NCBI GenBank assembly: GCA_038230975.1
Contig: JBBRMF010000261.1
Location: 1-7,246 of the forward strand
DNA from: JANXVV01 sp038230975
GTDB lineage: Bacteria > Planctomycetota > Phycisphaerae > Tepidisphaerales > Tepidisphaeraceae
Direction: 5' to 3'
Length of the DNA stretch: 7,246 nucleotides
Shown: positions 1-4,664 of the stretch, in pieces
Layout: the number at the start of each line of letters is the position of its first letter
Position numbering within the stretch: the stretch's first letter is position 1
The notes under the pieces: generated by a model
Told to the model about the DNA's origin: nothing
The model's database searches: none
The model's input: the letters and a program-made list of their open reading frames with translations, nothing else
Program-made: the position numbers and the translations under genes

Positions 1-320
1 GAACGTGTGCTGATACATCTCCCAGATCTTCTGTTTTTCATTCCTGGCCGGCAGGTCCAGGAACCAGACACCATCAAAGCGCTCGCTGCGGGCAAACTCC
101 GGCGGCAGCCTGGAGAGGTCATTGGAAGTGGCTACGAAAAAAACCTCGGATTCATGATCGCTGAGCCAGGAGAGCAAGGTGCCAAACAATCGGGCGGAGA
201 CCCCGCTGTCGGAATGACCTCCGGCACCCGACAGCGCTTTTTCAATCTCATCGCAATACAGGATACAGGGGCTCATCGCATCGGCGATCTTCAGGGCCTG
301 CCCGATCACCACCGCACCCC
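1..320 (-). pseudogene. AAA+ ATPase fragment (Walker B to arginine-finger part of the module)
   Basis: Read on the minus strand, the codon ending at base 1 is in frame and the reading runs out of the window, so the C-terminal part is not seen. The translation contains the Walker B segment ILYCDEIEKAL, then GDSGVSARLFG-like spacing (HSDSGVSARLFGTLLSWL), a sensor-1 segment VFFVATSNDLSRLPPEF, and SERFDGVWFLDLPAR with the arginine expected at the subunit interface. This order is typical of AAA+ ATPases of the Ycf46-like type. The upstream end stops abruptly near base 320, where transposase sequence on the other strand begins. The P-loop and N-terminal domain are therefore missing on this side. 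The substrate and partner cannot be inferred. I am confident of the AAA+ assignment and less sure of the subfamily. Confidence 0.8.
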
Positions 321-442
321 TGGAAGGAACCAACAACAAGATCAAGACGATGCAACGGCAAGCCTACGGCTTCCGCGACAAAGAATTCTTAAACCTGCGG
401 ATATTCGCCCTGCACGAAACTCGCTACGATTTAGTCGGATGA
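320..442 (+). pseudogene. ISL3-type transposase, C-terminal remnant
   Basis: An open frame ending at TGA 440-442 reads LEGTNNKIKTMQRQAYG, then FRDKEFLNLRIFALHETRY and DLVG. The pattern EGTNNKIK, then R-AYG-RD, then an L-ALHE tail is characteristic of the extreme C-terminus of DDE transposases of the ISL3 group. Only about 40 residues remain, so the enzyme is dead. The boundary with the AAA+ fragment lies around bases 318-323. The bases after the stop (443 to about 490) may include the right end of the element, but I cannot identify a terminal repeat because the left end is absent. Identification rests on motif recognition of a short stretch. Confidence 0.75.
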
Positions 443-497
443 ACCACAATTTTCGACCGCGTTTCCAGATTTGTTCCGGGATTGTCCCGTTTTAGTT

Positions 498-507
498 CTT
501 CAACACC
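498..507 (+). repeat. 10-bp target duplication, left copy
   Basis: The sequence cttcaacacc lies directly outside the left end of the MITE-like element and is identical to bases 639-648 directly outside the right end. A perfect 10-bp flanking direct repeat is the footprint of transposase-mediated insertion. Confidence 0.8.
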
Positions 508-638
508 CAGGGCTATCGCATTTGGAAATGTGCATGGCATTTCTACGTCAAAATCGGACATTGCCATGTCGGACACGTTGGCTGACAGCCAATTCCCGTC
601 TGAAAACCGCGATGGAAATTCCAAATGCGATGGCCCTG
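508..638. mobile_element. 131-bp MITE-like element with 20-bp terminal inverted repeats
   Basis: The left terminus 508-527 (cagggctatcgcatttggaa) is the reverse complement of 619-638 at 19 of 20 positions. The element is flanked by identical 10-bp direct repeats at 498-507 and 639-648. It contains no gene; the interior has small hairpins, for example ttggct/agccaa at 578-592. Ends beginning CAGGG together with 8-10-bp target duplications are features of the ISAs1 family, so a non-autonomous derivative of an ISAs1-like element is the best guess. The terminus match and the duplication are seen directly; the family is inferred. The element lies between the ISL3 remnant and the regulator's promoter region. 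Confidence 0.8.
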
Positions 639-648
639 CTTCAACACC
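639..648 (+). repeat. 10-bp target duplication, right copy
   Basis: Identical to 498-507 (cttcaacacc) and immediately adjacent to the right inverted repeat of the MITE-like element. Confidence 0.8.
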
Positions 649-667
649 GCCTGCCAAACATCATTGC

Positions 668-696
668 CTGACACCCTCGAAAATCATGGATAATAT
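668..696 (+). promoter_or_regulatory. possible promoter of the GntR-family gene
   Basis: CTGACA at 668-673 and TAATAT at 691-696 are separated by 17 bases, close to the sigma-70 consensus in both sequence and spacing. Transcription would start near 703, at or next to the in-frame ATG at 704. The -10 box lies inside a palindrome that could be an operator. This is sequence inference only. Confidence 0.4.
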
Positions 697-707
697 ACAA
701 TCCATGA
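684..707. promoter_or_regulatory. 24-bp palindrome, candidate GntR operator
   Basis: The arms TCATGGAT (684-691) and ATCCATGA (700-707) are perfect inverted repeats. The whole 24-bp block is symmetric apart from two mismatched pairs, with TATA at its centre and a TACAAT half. FCD-type GntR regulators often bind short palindromes centred on a TA-rich core and repress their own genes. The position over the putative -10 box fits autoregulation. Binding is not shown. Confidence 0.45.
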
Positions 708-1078
708 TCCATTTTTGCGGTACTTCCTTGATTCCGCAACGTGAAACTCGAGGGGATTCGGGTCGTTTCAACGGCGCGGTCGTGGCTTCAGTTCCTCCCG
801 TGAAGTCCCTGCGCGAGTTCATTCGCGATGCTTTGCTCGACCGCATCGCGCGTGGGGATTTGCCGCCGGGACAGCGCGTTGTGGAGGCGGTTTTGGTGAA
901 GGAATTTGCCATCAGCGCCACGCCGGTGCGTGAGGCAATTCGGGAGCTGGTGGCGATGGGGGTGCTGGATGCGCAGAACAATAAAGGGGCATCGGTAAGG
1001 CAGGTGCGGCTGGAGGAAACGATTGAGGCTTTCCTTGTCCGGGCGGCACTCGAGACGCTCGCGGGCCGCACGGCGATT
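704..1078 (+). pseudogene. GntR-family (FCD-type) regulator, truncated after the winged helix
   Basis: From ATG 704 the protein has a ~40-residue lead, then SLREFIRDALLDRIARGD, LPPGQRVVEAVLVKEF, the recognition-helix segment ISATPVREAIREL, the wing MGVLDAQNNKGASVRQV, and the first helix of an effector domain (EAFLVRAALETLAGRTA). GntR proteins of this length class normally carry ~130 more residues forming the FCD ligand-binding domain. Here similarity stops near 1078 and the open frame continues in low-complexity, arginine-rich shadow sequence to 1492. Other in-frame starts are ATG 686, TTG 728 and GTG 782; none has a good Shine-Dalgarno. ATG 686 lies inside the palindrome and upstream of the predicted transcription start, so 704 or 782 is preferred. 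It may still bind DNA but is unlikely to respond to a ligand. Confidence 0.75.
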
Positions 1079-1220
1079 GGTGGATTCGCACTCGAATCAC
1101 ATCGTCGATTTTTTGAAAACGGAAGCGGGGCTTCGCGATGCCGGGGCGGCTCCCGCCAAAACCACTCGCCCCAGCGCCGCGACGAATCCCGCGAAGCTCA
1201 AAACCATTTCCAAGGAATAA
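1077..1220 (+). pseudogene. C-terminal remnant of an unrecognised protein
   Basis: In a frame different from the regulator, the stretch LVDSHSNHIVDFLKTEAGL, then an Ala/Pro/Thr/Lys-rich tail ending KLKTISKE, stops at TAA 1218-1220. That is 3 bases before the oxidoreductase start, whose Shine-Dalgarno overlaps the end of this frame. The tight spacing suggests a genuine gene end in an operon whose front part has been lost. It is too short and distinct in frame to be the missing FCD domain of the regulator. I do not recognise the family. Confidence 0.4.
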
Positions 1221-1223
1221 TCC

Positions 1224-1523
1224 ATGAACCCCTCCATCAACCGTCGTCATTTCCTCAAATCCTCATCGCTGCTCGCGGGCGCGGTGGCGCTGCCGCAAAT
1301 CATTCCGTCACGACTGCTCGGCGCGGACGGGCAGACGGCACCGAGCAATCAAATCACCGTCGGCTGCATCGGCGTCGGCGGAATGGGGACGATCAATCTC
1401 CGGAATTTTCTCGGCCTTTCGCGTGCGAAGGTCGTGGCCGTCTGCGATGTGTCGGAAGAAAAACGCGAGAAGGCGAAGAAGCTGGTGGATGAAAAATACG
1501 GCGACAACGGCTGGATACTTTAA
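1224..1523 (+). pseudogene. Gfo/Idh/MocA oxidoreductase, N-terminal fragment with Tat signal
   Basis: The start at ATG 1224 follows AAGGA (1212-1216) at 7 bases. Residues 1-34 form a twin-arginine export signal (NRRHFLKSSSLLAGAVALP), typical of exported Gfo/Idh proteins in Verrucomicrobiota and Planctomycetota. It is followed by a Rossmann nucleotide-binding start: ITVGCIGVGGMGT with the glycine-rich loop, then AKVVAVCDVSEEKREKAKKL with the acidic residue at the end of strand 2. Similarity ends at KYGDNG; then WIL and a stop. Full-length members have about 400-450 residues, so the rest of the NAD(P)-binding domain and the whole substrate domain are missing. It would be inactive. The likely original role was sugar or polyol oxidation in the periplasm. 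Confidence 0.85.
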
Positions 1524-1534
1524 TTTTTCAACAT

Positions 1535-2221
1535 ATGAAACCAACCAATTCCATAACCTGCTTCCTTCAATCACTCGCCGTTGCGACGTGCGCCTTCTTC
1601 TCCACAAACCCTTTGCTGGCACAGCGCGCGATGCCACCCGTGTCTGACTCCGATGTGGCGCACTTGCGGCAAAGCATCCCCGCGCAAGCCACGGCCAAGG
1701 CGGCCGCGCCGCGCCGTGTACTCATCTACAATTTAACGCGCGGCACTTATCACGACGAGGCCATCGCGTGGGCCACGCGCGCGATGGAGTTGATGGCGGA
1801 AAAGACCCGCGCGTTCACCACCACGACGAGTTTTGACGCCAGCGTTTTCACCCCGGAGAAGCTGCATGAGTTCGATGCCGTGGTGATGGAATATCTCCTC
1901 CGCGAAAAGCTCGCCGAGCGCGGACGCAAAGTCCTCTACAACGAGCAGGGCGAACGTAAAGACGCCGGCTCCGTGGGCGACCCGAAGGAGTTGCTGAAGG
2001 TCGTCCGCAACAATGATTGGAACGACTACCACGTCATCGTCCGCGACAATTTGATACTTCTCCGCATCAACGACGTGGTGATGAGCGAAGTCCGCGACCA
2101 CGACCCGCGCCGCGCCCTCAATGGCCTTCTCGCCCTGCAAGTCCACACCGGCCCGGTGATGAAAGTGCAGTTCAGAAACATCCGGCTGCGGCAATTCTCC
2201 GGCACGCCGGAAAAAAAGTAG
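1535..2221 (+). CDS. ThuA N-terminus fused in frame to a DUF1080 C-terminus (chimeric ORF)
   Basis: This 228-residue ORF starts with a hydrophobic export signal (about residues 1-31, ending LLAQRA). Residues 60-117 look like the start of a ThuA / trehalose-utilisation domain (RRVLIYNLTRGTYHDEA, then SFDASVFTPEKLHEFDAVV). From about residue 118 the match changes to the last third of a DUF1080 (3-keto-disaccharide hydrolase, jelly-roll) domain: GSVGDPKELLKVVRNNDW, NDYHVIVRDNLILLRINDVV, then GLLALQVHTGPVMKVQFRNI ending IRLRQF. Both families normally occur as complete domains of roughly 200 residues. Here ThuA lacks its core and DUF1080 lacks its front, so the product is probably non-functional even though the frame is open. 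No Shine-Dalgarno is visible before ATG 1535. The join is at about 1886-1894. Confidence 0.75.
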   Translation: MKPTNSITCFLQSLAVATCAFFSTNPLLAQRAMPPVSDSDVAHLRQSIPAQATAKAAAPRRVLIYNLTRGTYHDEAIAWATRAMELMAEKTRAFTTTTSFDASVFTPEKLHEFDAVVMEYLLREKLAERGRKVLYNEQGERKDAGSVGDPKELLKVVRNNDWNDYHVIVRDNLILLRINDVVMSEVRDHDPRRALNGLLALQVHTGPVMKVQFRNIRLRQFSGTPEKK

Positions 2222-2303
2222 TGCAGAAATTCAGTCCCGAAATTAAAAAGGGGAGGAACGAAATAAAAAGGAATCGGAAATAGTTTTCTGAATTCCCACT
2301 AAT

Positions 2304-2346
2304 AATAGGTGAGTGGCGGGAGGGAATTTCGCCCTCCCGCTCTCCC
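2304..2346 (-). ncRNA. group II intron domain VI-like hairpin and 3' end
   Basis: On the minus strand, directly after domain V, a 9-bp perfect stem (2332-2340 with 2316-2324) closes a 7-base loop. It is followed by GCCACTCACCTAT, where the unpaired A would be the branch-point candidate. The intron's 3' end should fall a few bases further on, near 2304-2310. The exact splice junction cannot be fixed without the 5' end and an uninterrupted target. Confidence 0.7.
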
Positions 2347-2347
2347 A

Positions 2348-2381
2348 AAACCGGACGTGAGCCTCTCGACTCATCCGGCTC
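2348..2381 (-). ncRNA. group II intron domain V
   Basis: The 34-base minus-strand segment begins GAGCCGGATGAG and ends CACGTCCGGTTT. It has every element of domain V: the AGC catalytic triad at positions 2-4, an 8-pair lower stem with G-U ends, the 2-base CG bulge on the 3' side, a 4-pair-plus upper stem, and a GAGA (GNRA) tetraloop. This is the catalytic centre of a self-splicing group II intron and the most diagnostic part of it. Confidence 0.92.
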
Positions 2382-2397
2382 CCATCATCCCGCAGCC

Positions 2398-2796
2398 TTA
2401 CGGCGTCATTGACAACTCCCAGTGAGCGAACAGTTTGGTGGAATGCGCGGCTATGCGGCGCAACCGTCGTGCTGCTTTTCGCGGGGAATCACGCAATGGC
2501 TTGTATTTGGATCGTGCCCAGCGGACGAGCCTCCGATTGAGGCACGCAAACGCCCGCTGTAGGGCCGACGGGTAGAACCGCCCGTATTAGGGTACCCACC
2601 CACGGATGATCGGATTGAACATCCGGGACAGGTCCGCCAATTCCTTGTCGCTCTTGCGATGGATGTCCCAGTCGCGCATCTCGGCCACCATGGCTTTGGT
2701 TGCCTCGGCGATGATCCTGTATTCTTTCCGTGCGCTGCAACTCGGAACTGAATCGGCAGTAGATGACATTGACGGCACCCGTCGAAGGAACGACAT
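2398..2796 (-). pseudogene. group II intron reverse transcriptase/maturase, C-terminal remnant with a nonsense codon
   Basis: The minus-strand frame reads RIIAEATKAMVAEMRDWDIH, RKSDKELADLSRMFNPIIRG and WVP, then a TAA at 2587-2589. The same frame continues with YGRFYPSALQRAFACLNRRL, VRWARSKYKPLR and an arginine-rich tail, ending ELSMTP at TAA 2400-2398. This is the maturase (X/GIIM) region: R-S-D-K-LADL-R-MFNPI-RGW then YYGRFYPSAL, in which the nonsense codon replaces one residue before YGRFYPSAL. The finger/palm RT domains with the YADD motif are absent; similarity fades near 2,790. The protein lies just upstream of domain V, as expected for an intron-encoded ORF tail. The element is immobile. 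Confidence 0.85.
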
Positions 2797-2870
2797 TAGG
2801 ATGTAAAGTTGGTGGAAAGTTAGCTAGTGTTGTCCCGCACTGTTCGGAATTGTCAGGTATCGTTCCGAAA

Positions 2871-2910
2871 GGATCCCGAGTTGTAACCTCGGGTGGATCC
2901 GAAAGGTTAC
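2871..2910 (+). promoter_or_regulatory. mutually exclusive hairpins ahead of the mini-ORF and cysH
   Basis: CCCGAG (2875-2880) can pair with CTCGGG (2888-2893), and the overlapping GTAACC (2883-2888) can pair with GGTTAC (2905-2910). The same GTAACC-CGGG strand can also pair with CCCGGGTTAC at 3017-3026, just before the cysH start, with one bulged base. Two GGATCC palindromes (2871-2876, 2895-2900) bracket the first hairpin. Alternative pairings of this kind can form a regulatory leader, but no known riboswitch consensus (SAM, cobalamin, TPP) is recognisable. Confidence 0.25.
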
Positions 2911-2916
2911 GCTCCA

Positions 2917-3036
2917 ATGGGAGCGCGTTGGAAACGTCCGGTAAAACCAGGAATAGATCCGTGGGAATCTTCCCCGGCAGGCATGTTACATAAAGACGGA
3001 AAGAAACCGGGCAAGTCCCGGGTTACAAATTTATGA
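2917..3036 (+). CDS. small basic ORF overlapping cysH (39 aa, unrecognised)
   Basis: From ATG 2917 the frame encodes MGARWKRPVKPGIDPWESSP, then AGMLHKDGKKPGKSRVTNL, ending at TGA 3034-3036. This stop overlaps the cysH start in an ATGA arrangement that commonly couples translation of adjacent genes. GAAAGG at 2901-2906 is a possible ribosome site 10 bases upstream; GTG 2893 would add eight residues. The product is rich in Lys, Arg, Pro and Gly and has no membrane segment or known domain that I recognise. It could be a true small protein, the tail of another truncated gene (an in-frame TAA lies at 2884-2886), or a chance frame. The main argument for it is that cysH has no Shine-Dalgarno of its own. 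Confidence 0.4.
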   Translation: MGARWKRPVKPGIDPWESSPAGMLHKDGKKPGKSRVTNL

Positions 3037-3770
3037 ACGCAGTTGCAGAACAACTTGATCTCAATTCGCTTAACGCAATATTTGAGACGTCCGCTCCATC
3101 GAAGATCGTTGAATGGGCCGTAGCACAATTTGACGGGGAGGTAATTCTTGCGTCTAGCTTCGGGGCGGAATCAGTCGTCTCGCTTCACCTGGCCACGCAG
3201 GTAAAACCGGATATCAGAATTGTCATGGTGGATACCGGTTATTTGTTCCCGGAAACGCATCGTTTCATGGAGCAAATGCGGCAGCGGTTTAACCTGAATG
3301 TCTGGACGTACCGTACGGCCAATGATCCAATCACCTGGTTGGGCGACCACAGTGAACCGGATCCTTCCTATCGCAGTGATAAAAATGCCTGCTGCAATGC
3401 CAACAAGAATGAACCGATGCGTCGGGCTATGAGAGAACTGTCTCCGCGCGCCTGGTTTCGAGGGATTCGCCGCAATCAATCCAAAACGCGCGAGGTGGCG
3501 CAGTTCATCAGTTGGGATGAGCAATTCAACAATTACGCGATCAGCCCGATTCTGAATTGGGGCGGCCGTGAGATCTACGCTTATATGAAGCAATACGATT
3601 TGCCATACCATCCGCTGGTGGAAAAGGGCTACTTATCGATCGGTTGCAATCCGCTTACTTGCACCCGAGCGGTGATGGCCGGCGAGGATGCACGCGCAGG
3701 CCGATGGGCCGGTTCAGATAAAGTGGAGTGCGGCGTGAATCTGGGCTCGCTTGATGATGCGGCGCTTTAA
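3033..3770 (+). CDS. cysH: sulfonucleotide (APS/PAPS) reductase CysH
   Basis: This 245-residue protein is full length for assimilatory adenylyl-sulfate reductases, which reduce APS (or PAPS) to sulfite with thiol electrons in the cytoplasm. Visible motifs are the PP-loop SSFGAES (41-47), DTGYLFPET (67-75), the Cys-Cys pair 120-121 in KNACCNANKNEP, the substrate loop GIRRNQSKTRE (144-154), SIGCNPLTCTRAV (202-214), and the C-terminal catalytic cysteine in ECGVN (232-236). The Cys pair plus two later cysteines marks the [4Fe-4S] APS-reductase type rather than the cluster-free PAPS type. Two oddities: the later cysteines (205 and 210) are spaced CX4C instead of the usual CXXC, and the usual His after ECG-X is Asn. 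No Shine-Dalgarno precedes ATG 3033; a CCGGG/CCCGG hairpin (3007-3021) and the overlapping small ORF do. No other sulfate-assimilation gene is in the window. Confidence 0.92.
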   Translation: MNAVAEQLDLNSLNAIFETSAPSKIVEWAVAQFDGEVILASSFGAESVVSLHLATQVKPDIRIVMVDTGYLFPETHRFMEQMRQRFNLNVWTYRTANDPITWLGDHSEPDPSYRSDKNACCNANKNEPMRRAMRELSPRAWFRGIRRNQSKTREVAQFISWDEQFNNYAISPILNWGGREIYAYMKQYDLPYHPLVEKGYLSIGCNPLTCTRAVMAGEDARAGRWAGSDKVECGVNLGSLDDAAL

Positions 3771-3798
3771 ATCACCGCACACCATTAAATTTCGTAGT

Positions 3799-3874
3799 TT
3801 CGTAGGGTCCGCTTTAGCGGGCGGAATGTCACCCTCAAGAGAAAAGTTCCGTCCGCTAAAGCGGACCCTACGAA
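3799..3874. repeat. long inverted repeat (27/28 paired), intergenic hairpin
   Basis: Bases 3799-3826 and 3847-3874 are reverse complements at 27 of 28 positions, with a 20-base loop. Each arm itself contains the near-palindrome tccgctttagcgg(a/g). It lies 29 bases after the cysH stop, between convergent genes, and lacks a run of T, so it could stop transcription or protect the 3' end but is not a canonical terminator. It looks like a repeat-family (REP- or MITE-like) insertion. Confidence 0.75.
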
Positions 3875-3910
3875 GACAAAAGGCTACTGCATTTTCAAAT
3901 TTGGGATTTA

Positions 3911-3997
3911 GGGTGCCACGGGTCGCGGTACTCCGAAACCCGTGTTCATCCGGCGCAGAAGAACACCGGTCTCGGAGTACCGCGACCCGTGGCACCC
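3911..3997. repeat. long near-perfect inverted repeat (26/26 outer, 35/37 total)
   Basis: Bases 3911-3936 are the exact reverse complement of 3972-3997. Pairing continues inward with two mismatches to 3947/3961, leaving a 13-base loop. The outer arm begins gggtgccacgggtcgcggta and is GC-rich. The 87-base structure lies 36 bases after the first hairpin, in the same convergent gap, and shares no arm sequence with it, so it is a second repeat type. No gene fits inside. The short reading frames across 3714-4052 are artefacts of the symmetry. Confidence 0.8.
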
Positions 3998-4048
3998 GAT
4001 CCAACGTTACCCTAATTTCCAGGCATGACAATGCACTACATTGAATTT

Positions 4049-4537
4049 TCAATTCTTCGGTCGAGCGCTGTCGATCGCCGCGTCAATGTCGCGTAGGTGC
4101 CGCTTGAAAGCCGTTTCATCACCGAACGCGATAACTGCCAGGGTACTCGCGCTGTCTTTGCAGATGAGGATGGCCGTGAACTTCACCGGCTTTTCATCGC
4201 GCGTTCCGTAGCCGGAAAACTTATCAACCTGCATCCCGTGGATCGCGACTTTATCTGCATCGTCGCCAATTTTCGCGTCCTTCATCAGTGGAATGAAATA
4301 ATCGGAGACTCGTTTCATCACGGTCGACGGAAGATCCCGCTCGAAGCGCATGATCACCAGCGTGACACCTTCTTCATGGATGGCCTTGGTCGTCTTGCCT
4401 TCTTCGATTTTCCATCCTTTGCCGTCGGGCAGATCGATCAACACTCCGGATTTATCGTCGGCGATGGTCTTGGCGTGGACCGGAGAAATGAGGATGGCTG
4501 AAACGAGCAACGCAATGAGGGTGGTTGGGAATCGCAT
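4049..4537 (-). CDS. small secreted protein of unknown function
   Basis: The start at 4537 gives a 162-residue protein with a clear Sec signal peptide: MRFPTTLIALLVSAILISPV, cleavage after VHA at about residue 22. The mature part (~140 residues) begins KTIADDKSGVLIDLPDGKGW and has mixed beta/alpha character without cysteine pairs or lipobox; I recognise no family. The pattern, a short exported beta-rich domain with GWKIEEGKTT then VTLVIMRFER, resembles periplasmic stress- or lipid-associated small proteins only in a general way. The frame is open a further 79 codons upstream to 4774, but that extension overlaps the divergent hydrolase gene and would bury the signal peptide, so it is rejected. 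It converges with cysH across the hairpin repeats and diverges from the hydrolase gene. Confidence 0.75.
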   Translation of the reverse strand: MRFPTTLIALLVSAILISPVHAKTIADDKSGVLIDLPDGKGWKIEEGKTTKAIHEEGVTLVIMRFERDLPSTVMKRVSDYFIPLMKDAKIGDDADKVAIHGMQVDKFSGYGTRDEKPVKFTAILICKDSASTLAVIAFGDETAFKRHLRDIDAAIDSARPKN

Positions 4538-4543
4538 GGGTGA

Positions 4544-4573
4544 ATTGTAACCCTCTTGAATCAACGTTTGCAA
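4544..4573 (-). promoter_or_regulatory. candidate promoter of the secreted-protein gene
   Basis: On the minus strand, TTGCAA (4573-4568) and TACAAT (4549-4544) are separated by 18 bases. Only 6 bases separate the -10-like box from ATG 4537, so transcription from this site would start at about the ATG and give a leaderless message. A GAGGG stretch lies 13 bases before the ATG, which is far for a Shine-Dalgarno. Confidence 0.4.
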
Positions 4574-4646
4574 ATACATTCCGAACATTGATTTCCTATT
4601 TGCATCAAGCCTCCCGGCATCGCAGAGTATCAGCTGGCGTGCGACT

Positions 4647-4658
4647 GGGTTATAACCC
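4647..4658. promoter_or_regulatory. 12-bp palindrome with -10-like box before the hydrolase gene
   Basis: GGGTTATAACCC is a perfect palindrome directly preceding ATG 4659. Its TATAAC (4651-4656) resembles a -10 box that would place the transcription start near the second ATG at 4665. No good -35 hexamer is seen at the expected distance. It may be an operator, a -10 element, or both. Confidence 0.3.
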
Positions 4659-4664
4659 ATGCCG

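Noticed and set aside
320..364. Minus-strand continuation of the AAA+ gene through a frameshift (LPLHRLDLVVGS looked ATPase-like)
   Set aside because: The same bases encode the EGTNNKIK transposase motif on the plus strand, which is far more specific. The resemblance is chance.
7..495. 162-codon plus-strand open frame at the left edge
   Set aside because: It is antisense to the AAA+ fragment, whose motifs are clear, and then runs out of frame through the transposase tail; no domain.
482..1492. 336-codon open frame containing the GntR region
   Set aside because: Its first ~70 codons are MITE and intergenic sequence, and everything after ~1078 is out of frame with the real genes there. Only the middle is GntR.
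2489..2993. Minus 142-codon and plus 76-codon open frames across the intron tail and cysH leader
   Set aside because: Neither shows any domain; the maturase remnant and the ATGA-coupled mini-ORF use other frames.
2830..3030. SAM, cobalamin or TPP riboswitch ahead of cysH
   Set aside because: None of the conserved core sequences of these classes could be found; only generic hairpins.
3799..3997. CRISPR array or attachment site
   Set aside because: The repeats are inverted pairs of two different sequences, not spaced direct repeats, and no integrase or cas gene is present.
3714..4052. Short open frames on both strands across the two hairpins
   Set aside because: They arise from the inverted symmetry, and on the minus strand one runs into cysH antisense; no start or motif supports them.
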